Positions 24,961-33,524 of a stretch of DNA of 41,931 nucleotides are shown here, piece by piece. The stretch is taken from positions 1 to 41,931 of the forward strand of contig JAUCSE010000071.1 of assembly GCA_030445275.1 (NCBI GenBank), in the 5' to 3' direction. The stretch comes from Mucilaginibacter sp. Lineage in GTDB: Bacteria > Bacteroidota > Bacteroidia > Sphingobacteriales > Sphingobacteriaceae. The notes under the pieces were generated by a model, which worked only from the letters and a program-made list of their open reading frames with translations, was not told the DNA's origin and searched no databases. A program made the translations under genes and the position numbers. Position 1 is the first letter of the stretch. Each line of letters starts with the position of its first letter.

Positions 24961-25425
24961 TTAAAGGGTAACCTCTTTTTCGTTGCCGGCTGGTAAAAGG
25001 CCGGTATTTATAATTTCAACTTCCAGCGTATTGTCGGTTGCTGTTGTTGGTTTTCGTACTTCGGGTTTGTCTGTCCAGCCCATGGTTTTGAGCGCAAATA
25101 TAACTCCTGTAGGTGTTTGGTACAGCCGGGATTCGTAGGCGGCCTCTATACGCAAACGGCCTTGTTTAAGTATGCTGGCATGTTTACCGGTTTCTTCGTA
25201 AGTTTCAAATTCCTGTTTGCTGCTAAGGCCCAGGAATAGTGCCATGCCCGAAATGGTGGCTGGTTCCGGCTCGCGGTCCCATATTTTACCATCTGCGGCG
25301 GTTTTAACTGTTTTTACTGATCTTCGGCCTTGGTGATGTTCACCTTTAATATATATGAAGTATTCATTTATGCGCTGGGCGAATGACGCGGCTGTTTTAA
25401 AATAGGATGTTCTAGTTTTTATTAT
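24961..25425 (-). pseudogene. Terminase small subunit (TerS), start codon lost
   Basis: Open for 154 codons: KTAASFAQRINEYFIYIKGE, then DREPEPATISGMALFLGLSS and QEFETYEETGKHASILKQGR, a TerS with its DNA-binding helices. Where the start is expected there are two ATA codons (25425-25420) and a stop 9 bp upstream; the first ATG is only at 25245, giving 94 residues without the N-terminal domain. I infer an ATG to ATA change in a decaying prophage. TerS binds phage DNA and loads TerL. Confidence 0.7.
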
Positions 25426-25537
25426 GAATTAAATGCTAATTGGCATAACATATCAGAGATACGAAATGTATTTGATATTTGCTAATTTTTTTGGTAAAAT
25501 GTTTTTTGCTTGTAAGGATTTTCCGGGTGTTAAAATA

Positions 25538-25574
25538 AAATAGAAAATATTTCTGTTTTAAATAGAAAATATTT
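25538..25574 (+). promoter_or_regulatory. Direct-repeat operator and -7 box of the ParS-RES operon
   Basis: AAATAGAAAATATTT occurs exactly twice, at 25538-25552 and 25560-25574, 22 bp apart. TACATTTG (25574-25581), a TAnnTTTG box, follows at once. The ATG at 25585 would then be almost at the transcript start. The layout suits autorepression by the Xre-type antitoxin. Confidence 0.6.
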
Positions 25575-25584
25575 ACATTTGTGT

Positions 25585-26082
25585 ATGAGCAAAGCAATTA
25601 AAAATACTGGAACAGGGGTTGAGGCCAAACATGCGATGCCCCGCCCTTATATAATGCCTGAAACTACGCCAATGGTAAATGATCTTTTAGTACCCTATGA
25701 AACTTATTTTAAATCGCCACTGGCCAAGTTAGGGGCAATAAAACAAGGGTTAAGCGCTGGTGCCATTACTGATCTGTTACAGGTTACCGGCGCTACACAA
25801 ATTGACATAGCCAAATGGCTTGATATTACAGAGCCAACATTGCGTAAGCATATACAGGGCTCACGTGAGCTAAACCGCGGTCTTAGTGAGCATATTATCC
25901 AGCTTTTTGAACTTTTTGATAAAGGCCTTGATACCTTTGGCTCGCTTGATGAATTTAAAAGCTGGCTTAAGCTTTATAACCCGGGTATTGATACCATTCC
26001 TTTTGAACTACTTGATACGCTTACTGGTATAGGTATAGTACTAAATCAGCTTATTCGTATTGATTACGGCGTATTGGCTTAA
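25585..26082 (+). CDS. Xre/MbcA/ParS-type antitoxin
   Basis: 165 residues from the ATG at 25585; a TTG at 25579 or an ATG at 25633 are alternatives. A helix-turn-helix (ITDLLQVTGATQIDIAKWLD, then ITEPTLRKHIQGSRELNRGL) precedes the DUF2384 domain (LFELFDKGLDTFGSLDEFKS, WLKLYNPGIDTIPFELLDT), which wraps the RES toxin. It is followed by the toxin after 87 bp. Xre-RES antitoxins bind their promoter and neutralise the toxin by covering its active site. The assignment is firm from the paired domains. Confidence 0.88.
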   Translation: MSKAIKNTGTGVEAKHAMPRPYIMPETTPMVNDLLVPYETYFKSPLAKLGAIKQGLSAGAITDLLQVTGATQIDIAKWLDITEPTLRKHIQGSRELNRGLSEHIIQLFELFDKGLDTFGSLDEFKSWLKLYNPGIDTIPFELLDTLTGIGIVLNQLIRIDYGVLA

Positions 26083-26169
26083 TGCCGCTGAGTTATTGAT
26101 TTAATTTAAGCATAGTATAAGATAAATAATTTTATACTTTCGCTAAAGTAAAGTATAATAATTCAGTAA

Positions 26170-26634
26170 TTGAACAGCTACCGCATAAGCCAAACCAAGT
26201 ATGCCTATGACCGTAAAGGCTCGGGAATTGACGGACGATGGAACTCGTTAGGGCAATACATCATTTATACCGGAGGTTCACTGGCACTTTCGTGCCTTGA
26301 AAAATTAGCGCATACTCCCGGTACGTCCTTATATACCGGTGACTTTTCAGTTACCATATTACACATACCAGACACGCTGCCTGTTTTTGAAATTACAGTA
26401 GCTCGACTCAATAAGCTCGATGCCAATTGGTATAAAGTTATCAATTATCCTATTACACAACTTTTGGGTGATACCTGGCTGCGTAAAATGGAAACCGCTG
26501 TTTTAAAAGTACCTTCGGCCATTATTGATCTGGAATATAATTATTTGCTTAACCCTGCCCACCCCGACTATGAAAAAATAAAGATCAGTAGTGTGAGTAA
26601 GTTTGCTTTTGATCCCCGGTTAAAAGCCCGGTAG
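26170..26634 (+). CDS. RES-domain NAD-degrading toxin
   Basis: 154 residues from a TTG start at 26170 (MNSYRISQTKYAYDRKG); no in-frame ATG fits. The RES residues are visible: Arg5 in YRIS, DGRWNSLGQYIIYT (21-34), and Glu44 in LSCLEKLAHTPG. Members consume NAD+ and cause dormancy. The 87-bp gap after the antitoxin contains an inverted repeat TTATACTTT...AAAGTATAA (26132-26158), which could modulate toxin expression. The weak TTG start agrees with low toxin synthesis. Confidence 0.88.
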   Translation: MNSYRISQTKYAYDRKGSGIDGRWNSLGQYIIYTGGSLALSCLEKLAHTPGTSLYTGDFSVTILHIPDTLPVFEITVARLNKLDANWYKVINYPITQLLGDTWLRKMETAVLKVPSAIIDLEYNYLLNPAHPDYEKIKISSVSKFAFDPRLKAR

Positions 26635-26721
26635 TTTATCAAAGCAGATATTCTGGTTATTATTTGAATAATTATTTTATAATTGCAACTTTTGACCAGG
26701 TTCTATCTTGGTACTATCATA

Positions 26722-27975
26722 ATGCGCATAAAAAAAATATTAGTTCTGACTTTTGTTTTCACCGGTTTATTGTTTTGGAACACAAGACTATATGCGCAAG
26801 ACAAACGATATATCCCATTAGGACACACAAAATATAAGGATACTTTACTGGTTGCCCATCCTGACACCACCTTTGAAAAGGACCTGTTTGATGTAATAAA
26901 ATCTGTATTTGATAAAAACTATAAACAAACTAAGGCCGATTCTGTAACCACTAAACCGGTTATATCTATTGTGCCAGCTGTTGGATACACATTACAAACC
27001 AATTTGGCAGGAACACTATCGGGCAATGTGGTTTTCCGCATGGCTCCAAATACCCGTATATCTACCATCACGGTTAATCCGGCATACACGCAAAAAAAGC
27101 AGGTGATCGTACCATTGCAATCAAACATCTGGACAAAAAACAACCAATATGATTTTATTGGCGATTTCAGATTTTATAAATACCCGCAAAGCAGTTTTGG
27201 CTTGGGCAGTAATTCTAACCTGGCCAATGAAAATCCGCTTGATTATTCATTTTTTAGGTTTTACGAAACTGTATTAAAGCGTATAGCGGGAAATTTTTAT
27301 GCCGGCCTGGGATATATTTTTGACGACCGGTGGAATATGTCGGAAAAAGGACTGGCCAATGGCGCTGTTTCTGATTTTGAAAAGTATAATTCGGGTACAC
27401 GTTCTATATCAACAGGTGTTACATTTAATGCTTTGTTTGATAGTCGCGACAATTCTATAAATGCCTCTAAGGGCTTTTATGCCTCACTCCAATATCGGGA
27501 TAATTATTCATTTTTAGGAAGCACAACGGCCTGGCGCTCATTGATTGTTGATGTACGCAGGTATTATAAATTTCCGGAAAGTTCAGATAATGTATTAGCC
27601 TTTTGGTCATATGACTGGTTGGTGATTAATGGCAAGCCTGCTTATCTTGATCTGCCGGCCACCGGGCATGATCCGGCTAACACTACTGGCAGAGGGTACA
27701 TACAAGGAAGGTTCAGAGGAGCGCAAATGGTATATTTAGAAAGCGAATACCGGTTTAAAATAACCCGTAATGGGCTATTGGGTGGTGTGGCCTTTATAAA
27801 CGCACAGTCTTTTTCGGCTGCGCCGGGTACCCGTTTACAAAATATACAACCGGGCTTTGGTCCTGGTTTGCGCATTAAACTCAATAAGGTATCAAAAACC
27901 AATATAGCGCTTGACTATGGTTTTGGTCGTGAAGGTTCAAAGGGGCTGTTCATTAATGTTGGCGAAGTATTTTAA
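26722..27975 (+). CDS. BamA/Omp85-like outer-membrane beta-barrel (surface antigen)
   Basis: 417 residues from the ATG at 26722 (a TTG at 26683 opens a longer frame). The signal peptide MRIKKILVLTFVFTGLLFWN ends near LYAQ. The rest is a series of beta strands ending in a short Omp85 C-terminal block: FGPGLRIKLNKVSKTNIALD, then YGFGREGSKGLFINVGEVF, with the terminal Phe typical of barrel proteins. No POTRA repeats are present, so this is the short Bacteroidota surface-antigen type rather than BamA itself. No operon partner is evident. Confidence 0.85.
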   Translation: MRIKKILVLTFVFTGLLFWNTRLYAQDKRYIPLGHTKYKDTLLVAHPDTTFEKDLFDVIKSVFDKNYKQTKADSVTTKPVISIVPAVGYTLQTNLAGTLSGNVVFRMAPNTRISTITVNPAYTQKKQVIVPLQSNIWTKNNQYDFIGDFRFYKYPQSSFGLGSNSNLANENPLDYSFFRFYETVLKRIAGNFYAGLGYIFDDRWNMSEKGLANGAVSDFEKYNSGTRSISTGVTFNALFDSRDNSINASKGFYASLQYRDNYSFLGSTTAWRSLIVDVRRYYKFPESSDNVLAFWSYDWLVINGKPAYLDLPATGHDPANTTGRGYIQGRFRGAQMVYLESEYRFKITRNGLLGGVAFINAQSFSAAPGTRLQNIQPGFGPGLRIKLNKVSKTNIALDYGFGREGSKGLFINVGEVF

Positions 27976-28124
27976 CCGGTATTTATTACCCGAAAAATAT
28001 TTCCGGATAGCATGCTGTTGCCAGTGTGTTTATAACATGTAAAAAAGTGTTAAATATTCGTTAATTTAATATCTATGATGAAATTTTTAATTATTTATCG
28101 TTAGCTTTAACCATCTAATTGCCT

Positions 28125-28721
28125 ATGAACAGTATTCGGTTTACTAAATGGTTCGTTTCCTGCGCTTTACTCCTTTCGGTGGTGACATCGTCGTGCCAAA
28201 AAGATGAAAGCGTGAAGGATATGGATACCGTTAAAAAAACTGCAGCTACTGATAGCATATCAACCCTAAGTATTAATAATACGTCTGGTAATTTTTTAGC
28301 GGGTAAAGGAACTTTAAAGATTACTATAGAAGATTCGACCTATACCTTTGATGCTGCTAAAGATTCTGTGGCATTTATTAATGTACATAATGGCGACAAT
28401 AAATATTTTGGTATTACCGCCATCAATAAAGCTCATACCATGAGTTTTGGTATCAGTTCAATAGGCATTGCCTCAACCAATATTAATGGTAAGGTAGCAG
28501 GCAGCCAGTTTCTTTTCAAGTTTGATGATAAAAAACCCTTACTCCAATATACATTAACTCAATACGCGGGTCAGGATGATTCAGGGATATTAAGTATTGA
28601 AAAATATAATAATGAAAATTTGATAGCCAAAGGCACTTTCTTTACGTTCCTGGCAAAGGATGATAAAGTTAATTCGCCATTTTATCGTGCAGAAGGCAGT
28701 TTTGAACTTCAATTCAAATAA
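28125..28721 (+). CDS. Putative lipoprotein
   Basis: 198 residues from the ATG at 28125. The signal sequence MNSIRFTKWFVSCALLLSVV leads to the lipobox SSCQ with Cys24 as the lipidated residue. The mature part is beta-rich (GTLKITIEDSTYTFDAAKDS) and polar, with no recognised enzyme motif. It is probably anchored in an envelope leaflet; Bacteroidota carry many such small lipoproteins of unknown role. It is monocistronic. Confidence 0.8.
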   Translation: MNSIRFTKWFVSCALLLSVVTSSCQKDESVKDMDTVKKTAATDSISTLSINNTSGNFLAGKGTLKITIEDSTYTFDAAKDSVAFINVHNGDNKYFGITAINKAHTMSFGISSIGIASTNINGKVAGSQFLFKFDDKKPLLQYTLTQYAGQDDSGILSIEKYNNENLIAKGTFFTFLAKDDKVNSPFYRAEGSFELQFK

Positions 28722-28875
28722 TTTCTTCCTTAAAAATAGTTAATCCCCTTATTCTGAAAGTAAATCACATTACGGTAATTTGAACGTAAAAAAAGGCTTA
28801 CACACTACCATTTGTATTCTCGTCTGCCGTAATGCGCTCATTTTTTTGTACCTTTATGCAAATTTTAAAACATTG

Positions 28876-29166
28876 ATGAAAGTATTTATTGCAGGGCTTC
28901 CTTTAGAAGTAGATGAAGCTGAATTAACAGCAGTTTTTGGTGATTTTGGACCGGTTAAGTCGCTCAGGATCATTAAAGATCGCGAAACAAAAGAGAGTAA
29001 GGGTTTTGGGTTTGTGGAAATGGTTAATGATAACGAGGCAAAAGAAGCGATAAGGTGTATGAACGGTGCAAGTTATTATGGCCGCAGAATTACTGTTAAC
29101 GTAGCCGAAGACAAAGGACCAGGCTTTAATGGCGGTGGCGGTAAAGGTGGTTTCAGACGAAACTAA
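28876..29166 (+). CDS. RRM-type RNA-binding protein
   Basis: 96 residues from the ATG at 28876 (an upstream TTG adds an unlikely hydrophobic leader). One RNA-recognition motif: RNP2 VFIAGL (3-8) and RNP1 KGFGFVEM (42-49), with aromatic side chains in place, followed by a glycine-rich tail (GFNGGGGKGGFRRN). Bacteroidota have several of these small RRM proteins, related to plant and cyanobacterial glycine-rich RBPs, thought to act on mRNA in stress. A terminator follows. Confidence 0.92.
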   Translation: MKVFIAGLPLEVDEAELTAVFGDFGPVKSLRIIKDRETKESKGFGFVEMVNDNEAKEAIRCMNGASYYGRRITVNVAEDKGPGFNGGGGKGGFRRN

Positions 29167-29198
29167 TAGCTATAAGAAAATTTATTCTTTTTTGATAT

Positions 29199-29218
29199 AA
29201 GCCGGCATTGTCCGGCTT
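29199..29218 (+). terminator. Terminator of the RRM gene
   Basis: A 7-bp stem (AAGCCGG with CCGGCTT), loop CATTGT, then a run of T. Confidence 0.8.
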
Positions 29219-29313
29219 TTTTTGTTGTATAAAATGATGGGGCAGCTTTAAAACGATGTCCTGGTATATTATTTTGCTAGTAGGAGCGAAGCGGCATTTA
29301 TATGGTTTTAATA

Positions 29314-29667
29314 TTAATATACCTCGGCCATGGAGGCATTACTAATATTAAACTCATTCAATAAATAATCCAGCTTTGAATTTAATTCATTAAGCGGTAT
29401 TTCACCACTTTCAAAGGCAGTGGTAAGCAAATCAAGTTCCTGGGCAATATTGCGCGCCTCTGATCCTGTAATATGATTGGCTTCATTAAGTTGTTGCTGA
29501 TTTTCTAAAGCGTTAATTTTATACTCAGCGGTGGTAAGCTGATAAAGTTGTTTTACATCATCTGTATATAGATGATGGCTCATTTTACTTTCTTGTTGCT
29601 TATTAAATGCAACTAAAATAATAGCGGCAATAATAGCAGCAATCACAAACAACATAATAGGTTCCAT
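29314..29667 (-). CDS. Small membrane-anchored helical protein
   Basis: A 117-residue protein. An N-terminal transmembrane helix (IMLFVIAAIIAAIILVAF, 4-21) is followed by a long cytoplasmic helical part (TAEYKINALENQQQLNEANH). No family is recognised. It is monocistronic and convergent with the RRM gene. Confidence 0.65.
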   Translation of the reverse strand: MEPIMLFVIAAIIAAIILVAFNKQQESKMSHHLYTDDVKQLYQLTTAEYKINALENQQQLNEANHITGSEARNIAQELDLLTTAFESGEIPLNELNSKLDYLLNEFNISNASMAEVY

Positions 29668-29921
29668 CTTCTCAGTTATTATTTAGGTTGACCAAAGCCT
29701 GGGGGAGGATTTGGTTATTTATTAAAATAAATATATGAGTATTATATGATATTTTTTACCCCGATGTTGATAAGTCGGGTAAATGTTAATAAATAGTTAA
29801 TGAAGCATTATGATTGTCTATAGTAATCGCTTGAATTACTGTTTTTACACCCTGGTTTTAAGCTAAATTAATACCGTAGTATCAGGAATGTTATGGTTAT
29901 TTAATAAAATAATAAACTTGT

Positions 29922-30422
29922 TTAAAGTCTTTTTTCGTAGCAAAAAAATCTTAAGCCGGGCCTAAACTCTAAATCTATCTCGCCGGCATAGATGTAGCCT
30001 AATTTAGGGAATAGTTTTTGAGTAGCCTGGTTATTGCTATTGGTGTCAACATGCAGCGTTTTTATATTCCGGTGCAATGCTTCATGTTCGGCCTGTAGCA
30101 ATAAAGCGGCAGCTACACCTTGTCCGCGATAATGAGGGCTTACCGCAAGGCGATGGGTTACAATAGCTGTTTCTGCAATATCCCAACCTATTTTAGCATA
30201 TTCGGCCTCCTGGTCTGTTGTAATGGCTGAAACGCCCGCAATCTGCCCGTCTATTTCAGCTACCCAAAGTTGCTCTTGATTGATATCAGCAGTGAAAACA
30301 GCACTATTCGGATAATTGTGGTCCCACTGTAAATTGCCCGAAGCTATCATGATTGGTACAACTTCGGCAATGAGTTGCATAATCTGCGGAATGTCGGTTA
30401 ATCTGGCTAGCCTTATAATCAT
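29922..30422 (-). CDS. GNAT-family N-acetyltransferase
   Basis: A 166-residue protein. The GNAT fold is clear: MIIRLARLTDIPQIMQLIAE (strand 1, helix 1), LWVAEIDGQIAGVSAITT, motif A HRLAVSPHYRGQGVAAALLL with the acetyl-CoA pyrophosphate loop, then TLHVDTNSNNQATQKLFPKL and the LGYIYAG strand. The substrate is unknown. It is monocistronic, preceded by an AT-rich gap of about 250 bp (29668-29921) in which nothing else is seen. Confidence 0.9.
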   Translation of the reverse strand: MIIRLARLTDIPQIMQLIAEVVPIMIASGNLQWDHNYPNSAVFTADINQEQLWVAEIDGQIAGVSAITTDQEAEYAKIGWDIAETAIVTHRLAVSPHYRGQGVAAALLLQAEHEALHRNIKTLHVDTNSNNQATQKLFPKLGYIYAGEIDLEFRPGLRFFCYEKRL

Positions 30423-30525
30423 ATGATACGATGATTCAAAAGTAGAAAAAGAAGTATTTTAAAGACCCCGATTTTACTAGTTACTTGCTCTGTTGGTAAT
30501 GCCTGGTAATAGATAAGCTTTTAAT

Positions 30526-30708
30526 TCACGTGTTTTTAATGCTTTTACGTTTTACTAGTTTGTGTTGCTTAATTTTTAACTGTACTACAACTACCCATAA
30601 CATCAAGGTCAGCGTTGAATAAAATGCAATGTTTTGCAGTTTATTTCCAACGCTCAATTGATCGGTAATAAATCGTAAAGTTGTACCTAGCATAGTGACA
30701 ATATACAA
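30526..30708 (-). CDS. Small membrane protein (doubtful)
   Basis: A 60-residue frame with one hydrophobic segment (IAFYSTLTLMLWVVVVQL, about 27-44) and a very basic tail (KIKQHKLVKRKSIKNT). The inside-positive pattern is realistic for a small membrane protein. It has no recognised family and no strong start signal; a shorter start at M6 (30693) is possible. Confidence 0.35.
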   Translation of the reverse strand: MYIVTMLGTTLRFITDQLSVGNKLQNIAFYSTLTLMLWVVVVQLKIKQHKLVKRKSIKNT

Positions 30709-30909
30709 TGAAAACAGAACAATGTTTTAGAAATTTGTCAAGCTGTTAGAAACGAAGGGGGGAGTTGCGGTTTTTGTATATTTTAGAGGTTTAAGGAGGT
30801 TTGGGGATTATATGATCAATCCTGTAAAAATTGGCTAACAATTATACTATTGTTCATCGTATATTTACTTGTTATAAGTATAAAGCTGGTCTGTAAAAAT
30901 CAATCAATT

Positions 30910-31215
30910 ATGACCTTGGACGAATTTTTAAAGCGGCTTAAAAAAGAATCGCATACTATTGGGGAACTAAATAAGCGTACCTATTATGCATGTCTGGACC
31001 CGTTATTCAAAATGATAGCCTATGATGGTAATCGTTTAAATAAAAAGCATGATCTGATGATCATGCCTTATTTACAATATATCAATAATACAATGCGTGA
31101 TGATTTTAGAGAAGATCTGTCAAAAAACGAAGTTGAAGAAATAGTTGATAGCATAAAAATGGAAATTGATTGTATGATCTTCCGCATTGAGCAAAAAGAT
31201 CATCCATTAGTTTAA
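30910..31215 (+). CDS. Hypothetical protein
   Basis: 101 residues from the ATG at 30910 (an upstream TTG would add a hydrophobic stretch). Fully helical and charged: MTLDEFLKRLKKESHTIGEL, then PYLQYINNTMRDDFREDLSK and IVDSIKMEIDCMIFRIEQKD. No family recognised. It is convergent with the S24 repressor gene, only 20 bp away. Confidence 0.6.
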   Translation: MTLDEFLKRLKKESHTIGELNKRTYYACLDPLFKMIAYDGNRLNKKHDLMIMPYLQYINNTMRDDFREDLSKNEVEEIVDSIKMEIDCMIFRIEQKDHPLV

Positions 31216-31235
31216 ATATAAAGCAAATTGATAAC

Positions 31236-32000
31236 TCAATGATTATGCTTTTTATGAATGTCTTTTACAAGGCATAGCTTTTTTATTTCGGCAACCTGAA
31301 TAACAAATGGAGCATATTTAAGCCGGTTGCCAATCATCTCTGTTGTATTATCTGAGTGGGCAATCACCTGATCCGGGCTATCACCTGCCAATAGCCGTTT
31401 GTACATGCGGTATTCGCCCCATTCAATATAGTATACTTCCCCGGGTAATATTTTTTTATCGTGTATTACCTTTAAAGCCACCCAGCATCCATTTTCAAGA
31501 TAAGGGTACATAGAATGCCCCCAAACGGGTAATGCAAAATCACAATCCTCAATACCCGGAAAATTCATGCGGCCAACCGACATGGAATCATTGATATCAT
31601 TATATACCTCCACGCCCGAAGCTGTTGCCGAAATCTCATACATCGGGATACCTTCAGCCACCTTACTAACAGGGGTGTTTTCTGTATATGTAGGAGATTT
31701 TTTACCGGAAATAAAATCTCTGTATTTTTCTTTAAATATTCTGAGTTTTTCAAGATCGATGTTTTGCCGGCTTTTTACAATTTCGGTAATAGAGCTTGGT
31801 GAGTTAAAGCCAAGCGCCTCTGCTAGTTGCGCGTTTCCAGTAAATGCTTTTCCCTTTAATTGATTATACAGTATAATAAATTCCAGTGTTTCGGGGCGAA
31901 TAGTCTTGATTTTATTTGGCTTTGATGCATCATCCATGTTAGTAAATTTATTAAAGATTTTTCTTGATGTTGTAAAGATTTTTCTGTGTATTTGTTTCAT
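31236..32000 (-). CDS. S24/LexA-like phage-type repressor
   Basis: A 254-residue protein. A helix-turn-helix lies in the N-terminal half (FTGNAQLAEALGFNSPSSIT, EIVKSRQNIDLEKL); the C-terminal half is an S24 peptidase with Ser163 in GHSMYPYLENG and Lys201 in YRMYKRLL, 38 residues apart as in LexA and CI. The self-cleavage site is not obvious. M22 (31937) is an alternative start. It is divergent from two small genes across a 96-bp region with ATTACT...AGTAAT symmetry (operator candidate), a lysogeny-switch layout. Confidence 0.87.
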   Translation of the reverse strand: MKQIHRKIFTTSRKIFNKFTNMDDASKPNKIKTIRPETLEFIILYNQLKGKAFTGNAQLAEALGFNSPSSITEIVKSRQNIDLEKLRIFKEKYRDFISGKKSPTYTENTPVSKVAEGIPMYEISATASGVEVYNDINDSMSVGRMNFPGIEDCDFALPVWGHSMYPYLENGCWVALKVIHDKKILPGEVYYIEWGEYRMYKRLLAGDSPDQVIAHSDNTTEMIGNRLKYAPFVIQVAEIKKLCLVKDIHKKHNH

Positions 32001-32096
32001 TGATTCTGCTAAATTACTACAAATTTCTATAAAAGTAATATAATAAATACAGAATTTAAAGAATAGTCATTACAGAAAAATCAAATAAAAAAAACA

Positions 32097-32279
32097 ATGC
32101 ATATAGCCTACTCCGCCCTCCAGGAACCAGTTGACAATAATCAGCATAACCATTTCGTCCAAACAGATCATGAACCATTGTTACGTTATCAGGCCTACCA
32201 GGCCGCCTGCAATAAGTATAATAAAGAAATTGTCGCTATACAGAAATATATACCCGGTTGGATGCCCGCTTTCAGATAA
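32097..32279 (+). CDS. Small protein divergent from the S24 repressor
   Basis: A 60-residue protein with polar start MHIAYSALQEPVDNNQHNHF and aromatic end (EIVAIQKYIPGWMPAFR). It is the first gene facing away from the repressor and 52 bp upstream of the next. The pattern suits an early phage gene. No family recognised; another frame of similar length overlaps it. Confidence 0.5.
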   Translation: MHIAYSALQEPVDNNQHNHFVQTDHEPLLRYQAYQAACNKYNKEIVAIQKYIPGWMPAFR

Positions 32280-32331
32280 CACTTCGCCCAGAACAGTTTG
32301 TAATACTTATAAAAACTAAAAAATTTAAAAA

Positions 32332-32745
32332 ATGATAAAAATTGCACAAAAACTAAAAAATCAATTACGGTGGCTTATTATATCTGTAGCTTATGATTAT
32401 AGTCGCATAGCCATTGCCGATTATGACCTAACAGATGAAACGCTAACACTTTGGCTCGAAGACAAGCATGACTTTAAAAATTCGCTGGATGAGTGCTTAC
32501 AGGTTGATATTAAAGCGTGTGAGTTTGCCAAAATAATTAAAGGCGAGAACCTAAACAGCTACGACGGCAGTAAGATGCATCCAACAAAAAACCTTATTTA
32601 TAAAGCCCGGATTGAAATAAACACGCCACTAAGGTGGCATCAGGATGATGCGGCCATTATTGAACAGCAATGGGCCCGTGAAGCTGTTTTAAAAGCAATA
32701 TTGACCCAATTGGTTGAAACCGACGCAGTCGGGATGTATGATTAA
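32332..32745 (+). CDS. Hypothetical phage-like protein
   Basis: A 137-residue protein starting MIKIAQKLKNQLRWLIISVA. Mixed alpha/beta, with DDAAIIEQQWAREAVLKAIL near the C-terminus; no recognised motif. It follows the 60-residue gene on the same strand under control of the divergent region, so both are probably repressed by the S24 protein. Likely a relic of a mobile element. Confidence 0.6.
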   Translation: MIKIAQKLKNQLRWLIISVAYDYSRIAIADYDLTDETLTLWLEDKHDFKNSLDECLQVDIKACEFAKIIKGENLNSYDGSKMHPTKNLIYKARIEINTPLRWHQDDAAIIEQQWAREAVLKAILTQLVETDAVGMYD

Positions 32746-32824
32746 AGGGGCTTTTTACTTATTCTAATATTATGCCAAATAGAATAATATACATAATATT
32801 AATTGACTATAAAGCAAAAAAAAT

Positions 32825-32928
32825 GCGTCATTGCGAGGAACGAAGCAATCTCTATGCTATACAGAGCGGATAGCAGATTATATTTAAACCTGCCTGTGTA
32901 GAGATTGCTTCGTGCCTCGCAATGACGC
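32825..32928. repeat. Long palindromic interspersed repeat
   Basis: A 29-bp arm (32825-32853) pairs with 32900-32928 with one mismatch, enclosing 46 bp. The arm begins GCGTCATTGCGAGGAACGAA. I recall this sequence type as a dispersed REP- or MITE-like palindrome in many bacterial genomes. It lies between two genes. Confidence 0.8.
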
Positions 32929-32974
32929 GGTGTGGGCTATTGTTTAGAATTATGTGGAGACTGTTGTACGCTGT

Positions 32975-33313
32975 CTATTTAACCTTAACTTGTTGTTTTT
33001 CATCCTGTTGCACCTCTACCAATTCCTCAATTTCACTGATGGCCTCTGCCGGTTGGCTGGCGTAATTAAGCTTACGGAAACGCCATTGCGCAAAGGCTGG
33101 TTCCTGGAAGCGGTTAATCAACTTAAAAAATTTGGGGAAGTTGTGCACCTCATCCAGTAGCACACCGGTTACTATGCCGTTATTATCCAATATCTCGCGG
33201 ATCGTGTATTCCTTATCTTTAGTTATCCAGATCTCAAAATCCCGCCTTATTTCTTCGCTTTTTTCAGGATCAATCCTGTCATTTATACAAATTACCTTAT
33301 CTCCTGGTTTCAT
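32975..33313 (-). CDS. Hypothetical SH3-like protein
   Basis: A 112-residue protein. The opening MKPGDKVICINDRID and the strand EYTIREILDNNGIVTGVLLD suggest an SH3-like or KOW-like barrel, as in small phage-associated proteins of Bacteroidota; a charged helical tail follows (SEIEELVEVQQDEKQQ). Function unknown. It is divergent from the HTH gene at 33525. Confidence 0.6.
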   Translation of the reverse strand: MKPGDKVICINDRIDPEKSEEIRRDFEIWITKDKEYTIREILDNNGIVTGVLLDEVHNFPKFFKLINRFQEPAFAQWRFRKLNYASQPAEAISEIEELVEVQQDEKQQVKVK

Positions 33314-33524
33314 ACTATTATGTACGTTTTAAAGCAGCCTTTTATTTTATAAAGCAACTATAATACTTTGCAAAGTACCGGTTTTTAAACCAGAATTTAA
33401 AAATCATCTCTGCGAAATAGTAGTGTATAGTTGCCTGGCTATCTATAGCTATTTATGATCTGATAATAAATTAAAAAAATAAATATTTACTGAGTGAACA
33501 ATTGTTTATTATTGTAGTCACATT

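Larger units (their letters stand above)
22586..25425 (-). mobile_element. Decayed prophage fragment
   Basis: Five minus-strand phage-like genes remain: TerS without an ATG, TerL lacking its central part, an unassigned 188-residue phage protein, a 52-residue coiled-coil remnant and a 151-residue protein typical of Bacteroidota prophages. Portal, capsid, tail and integrase genes are absent. Gaps of 260 bp (TerS-TerL) and 125 bp without genes fit ongoing loss. It lies directly after tRNA-Leu(GAG), but no att repeat is visible. Confidence 0.75.

Noticed and set aside
22471..25580. tRNA-Leu(GAG) as att site of the prophage remnant
   Set aside because: No second copy of the tRNA 3' end was found to the right of the remnant.
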